This document shows positions 7,126-8,808 of a stretch of DNA of 8,808 bases, piece by piece. The translations under genes and the position numbers were made by a program. Origin of the DNA: Candidatus Methanophagales archaeon. Its GTDB lineage: Archaea > Halobacteriota > Syntropharchaeia > Alkanophagales > Methanospirareceae. The stretch's first letter is position 1; the number at the start of each line of letters is the position of its first letter. The notes under the pieces were generated by a model that searched no databases, was not told the DNA's origin, and saw nothing but the letters and a program-made list of their open reading frames with translations. The stretch covers positions 1-8,808 of the forward strand of contig JAGGRS010000245.1 in assembly GCA_021159475.1 (NCBI GenBank). Direction: 5' to 3'.

Positions 7126-8106
7126 CTACAAAATTTTACTCCTATCCCTGCACGAGATGAGCACCACGCGGCTTATCTCCGATTCATCCACTATCCGATA
7201 CCCTGACGCTCTCAAATGCGCCGCAATCTCGGTTGCAAAGTCACGCACACGCGACGCAGTGGGCATTGCAGCTCGTGGCAGACGCATCCTTGAGTATCCT
7301 ATATGCATATACGCCTTCACCTCAATGAAGTCGGGCTTCGCCAGTTGAAGCAGGTCTGCATAACCTTCCGGATTCACCATGTTCAAACCCTCTATGCATG
7401 TTATTCTCACCACCGTTCGCACCGCTCGCTTCTTGCGCAGCTCTTCCAGCGACTGGATTATATTAGCCCAGTAGTCGGCATGAGCGATTTTTTTATATAT
7501 GCCCTCTTCCGGGGCATTCAGTGAGATATACAATTGCGTGGGTCTTATCGCTCGTATCACATCGGGGTTCGTGCCATTGGACACCACGAAGGTGGTCATT
7601 CCGCGTGCATGGAACTCTTCTATGAGCTCCTCTAAGTAAGGATACAGTGTGGGCTCGCCAATGAGCGATATAGCGGCGTGTCTCGGCTGATTAGCCTCGG
7701 CAAAAGCGCTTGGATCCGTCCCGGGGAAGCCCTTGAACCCCGATATCAGCCTCCTTTGCTCTCTTATACAGCCATCCACAATCTCAGCGGGTGAGTCCCA
7801 GACGACCGCATCCGCCTCTCTTCCCTTTACACTCTGATTGAGATTGAAATCTTCAATGGGGCGCCAGCAATGGAGACAGCGCTGATTACAGAAGATTGAG
7901 GGCGTCATCTGGACACATCTATGCGCACTGATGCCGTAGAACTTACCTTTGTAGCAGTTACCCTCGCCTCTCAGCGATTTACGCAGCCAGAAGCAGGTCT
8001 TCACCGCACTATGCCCGTGTGCGCCAACGAAGTGATAGCCCTGCCGCTCCAATCTCCTCATCGGCGCTTCTTCATACTCCAATCTCAATATATCCCTCCG
8101 TCCCAT
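7126..8106 (-). CDS. taw1: S-adenosylmethionine-dependent tRNA 4-demethylwyosine synthase (Taw1)
   Basis: A 326-residue radical SAM enzyme that condenses N1-methylguanosine-37 of tRNA-Phe with pyruvate-derived carbons to give 4-demethylwyosine (imG-14), the tricyclic core of wyosine bases. The radical SAM cluster motif CX3CX2C is C73, C77 and C80 (CNQRCLHCW). Upstream Cys residues C38, C51 and C64 keep 13-residue spacing, matching from memory the second-cluster ligands of the Pyrococcus enzyme (C26, C39, C52). K53, two residues after C51, sits where a substrate-binding Lys has been proposed. Other family blocks are SLIGEPTLYPYLEELI and VVSNGTNPD. The start at 8106 has GAGGAGGT (8122-8115) at 8-nt spacing and overlaps the preceding gene by 35 nt. 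Met16 (8061) would avoid the overlap but lacks a well-placed ribosome binding site. It is the last gene of the minus-strand cluster. Confidence 0.95.
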   Translation of the reverse strand: MGRRDILRLEYEEAPMRRLERQGYHFVGAHGHSAVKTCFWLRKSLRGEGNCYKGKFYGISAHRCVQMTPSIFCNQRCLHCWRPIEDFNLNQSVKGREADAVVWDSPAEIVDGCIREQRRLISGFKGFPGTDPSAFAEANQPRHAAISLIGEPTLYPYLEELIEEFHARGMTTFVVSNGTNPDVIRAIRPTQLYISLNAPEEGIYKKIAHADYWANIIQSLEELRKKRAVRTVVRITCIEGLNMVNPEGYADLLQLAKPDFIEVKAYMHIGYSRMRLPRAAMPTASRVRDFATEIAAHLRASGYRIVDESEISRVVLISCRDRSKIL

Positions 8107-8485
8107 TCACCACGACCTCCTCATCGTCTTTTATCAGCTCCGTCAGCTCGCACTCGGGTGAATCAACCGCCGGTATCTCCGCTATAATCGCACCCACCGC
8201 CACTATCGTATCTGCGCGATGTGTGAGAATCATAGCAATGGGACTTTTTGCATGCAGTTTCAGCTGATATATCACGTATGAACCCACAGTTGAACCTTTA
8301 CCGCCCGGGAATACCAGTATGCGATTTGATACCTCACGCCCATATACATCCAGTGCCCTATCAACGAAGATGCCCGTTACGGGGTCCACGCCACCAAGGA
8401 ACGAGATTCGCTGCCGTGAGACCAGAACTCGCCCCTGTGCTATACCCTTTGATACGCTCCTGCATCTTATCCTCTGCTTTTTCAT
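8072..8485 (-). CDS. phosphomevalonate dehydratase small subunit (aconitase X swivel domain, DUF126)
   Basis: A 137-residue small subunit of an aconitase-X-type enzyme. In archaea this pairs with a large [4Fe-4S] subunit to dehydrate 5-phosphomevalonate to trans-anhydromevalonate 5-phosphate, a step of the archaeal mevalonate pathway that supplies isoprenoid lipids. Family marks are FLGGVDPVTG at 29-38, the PGGKGSTVGSY loop at 60-70 with the conserved Ser65, and the C-terminal VAVGAIIAEIPAVD block. Length is normal for a stand-alone subunit. The large subunit is not in this window. The gene begins 17 nt after the proS stop without a clear ribosome binding site, and its tail overlaps the taw1 start, suggesting one polycistronic mRNA with taw1. 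AcnX-related proteins also act in hydroxyproline metabolism, but the archaeal context favours the mevalonate role. Confidence 0.9.
   Translation of the reverse strand: MKKQRIRCRSVSKGIAQGRVLVSRQRISFLGGVDPVTGIFVDRALDVYGREVSNRILVFPGGKGSTVGSYVIYQLKLHAKSPIAMILTHRADTIVAVGAIIAEIPAVDSPECELTELIKDDEEVVVNGTEGYIEIGV
8115..8122 (-). promoter_or_regulatory. strong ribosome binding site for taw1
   Basis: GAGGAGGT on the minus strand, complementary to the CCUCC end of archaeal 16S rRNA, ends 8 nt before the ATG at 8106. It lies within the coding sequence of the preceding gene (codons of DEEV) and is the reason for choosing the overlapping taw1 start. Confidence 0.6.
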
Positions 8486-8502
8486 ACCAACGCGTAAGTT
8501 AA

Positions 8503-8808
8503 TTAATAGGTGCGAGCAACAAGGACTCTGCTACCACTGCGCCTGCCGCAGATTGCACATGCCACCTTTTTACTATCACCCTCTTCCACACCCTTATCAT
8601 ACTCATACACCTCACCCAGCACGCTCGCTCCGAGCGTATCCTCCAGTTCCTTACCGCAGCTCTCGTTATCACAGAGGAACAGGGATACAATACCTCTTCC
8701 CACCGCTTCCCTTATCTCTTCCATATTATTATCGCGCTCTTCACTGCTTATACTTACAATATTTGATGCGAATTCTTCCCTCGCACGTGCGTGTAGCTGC
8801 CGTTGAAT
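8503..8808 (-). CDS. proS: prolyl-tRNA synthetase, archaeal/eukaryotic type, C-terminal part
   Basis: The frame is open from the window edge to the TAA at 8505-8503, giving about 101 C-terminal residues; the ATG at 8724 is internal. The segment starts in a helical stretch (LHARAREEFASNIV). It continues into the C-terminal Zn-binding domain of archaeal/eukaryotic-type ProRS: a first Cys pair in FLCDNESCGKELED, a second pair in CAICGR, and the diagnostic terminal VARTY, with Tyr as the last residue as usual in this class. The enzyme charges tRNA-Pro with proline. Catalytic motifs 1-3 and the anticodon-binding domain lie outside the window. The next gene follows after 17 nt on the same strand, so this is probably the upstream member of the minus-strand cluster as seen here. 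Confidence 0.9.
   Translation of the reverse strand: MQRQLHARAREEFASNIVSISSEERDNNMEEIREAVGRGIVSLFLCDNESCGKELEDTLGASVLGEVYEYDKGVEEGDSKKVACAICGRRSGSRVLVARTY

Noticed and set aside
8722..8724. ATG as start of a separate 73-aa zinc protein
   Set aside because: The frame continues to the window edge and the whole segment matches the C-terminal end of archaeal ProRS.

Overview
The window is a gene-dense archaeal chromosome segment. Archaeal markers are a proteasome-activating nucleotidase (PAN), a Zn-ribbon/HTH multiprotein bridging factor (MBF1), an archaeal-type 4-demethylwyosine synthase (Taw1), the small subunit of the archaeal mevalonate-pathway phosphomevalonate dehydratase, and a Zn-type (archaeal/eukaryotic) prolyl-tRNA synthetase tail. 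PAN argues for a euryarchaeon. The radical-SAM-rich content and overall style would fit a methane- or alkane-cycling lineage such as Methanophagales (ANME-1), but that placement is only an impression; no methanogenesis or lineage-diagnostic gene is present.

Layout. Bases 1-2360 (+): the 3' part of a PflX/COG1313-type radical SAM protein, then after 21 nt a cobalamin-binding-domain radical SAM protein, probably one operon of unknown function. Bases 2361-2687: an otherwise intergenic stretch holding a 39-residue single-span membrane microprotein with a good ribosome binding site, then a pyrimidine tract and a possible promoter. Bases 2688-5432 (+): a type II P-type cation ATPase with a full catalytic core but altered ion-site residues. 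Bases 5425-6669 (-): PAN, converging on the ATPase with an 8-bp coding overlap. Bases 6670-6720: a compact divergent promoter region with one TATA-like element roughly midway between the PAN and MBF1 starts. Bases 6721-7116 (+): MBF1. Bases 7126-8808 (-): a cluster transcribed in the order proS (only its 3' end is in the window), phosphomevalonate dehydratase small subunit, taw1; taw1 converges on MBF1 with a 9-bp gap.

How the genes fit together. The right half is housekeeping: protein quality control (PAN), transcription/translation-linked regulation (MBF1), tRNA charging and tRNA modification (ProRS, Taw1), and isoprenoid synthesis for archaeal lipids. The left half is less understood: two radical SAM enzymes, a tiny membrane protein and an ion pump. 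No mobile element, CRISPR array, rRNA or tRNA gene was seen. Nothing here is clearly a new defence or mobile system. The best leads are the uncharacterised radical SAM pair, the microprotein, the shared core promoter, the Phe variant of PAN's C-terminal proteasome-docking motif, and the ATPase ion site.
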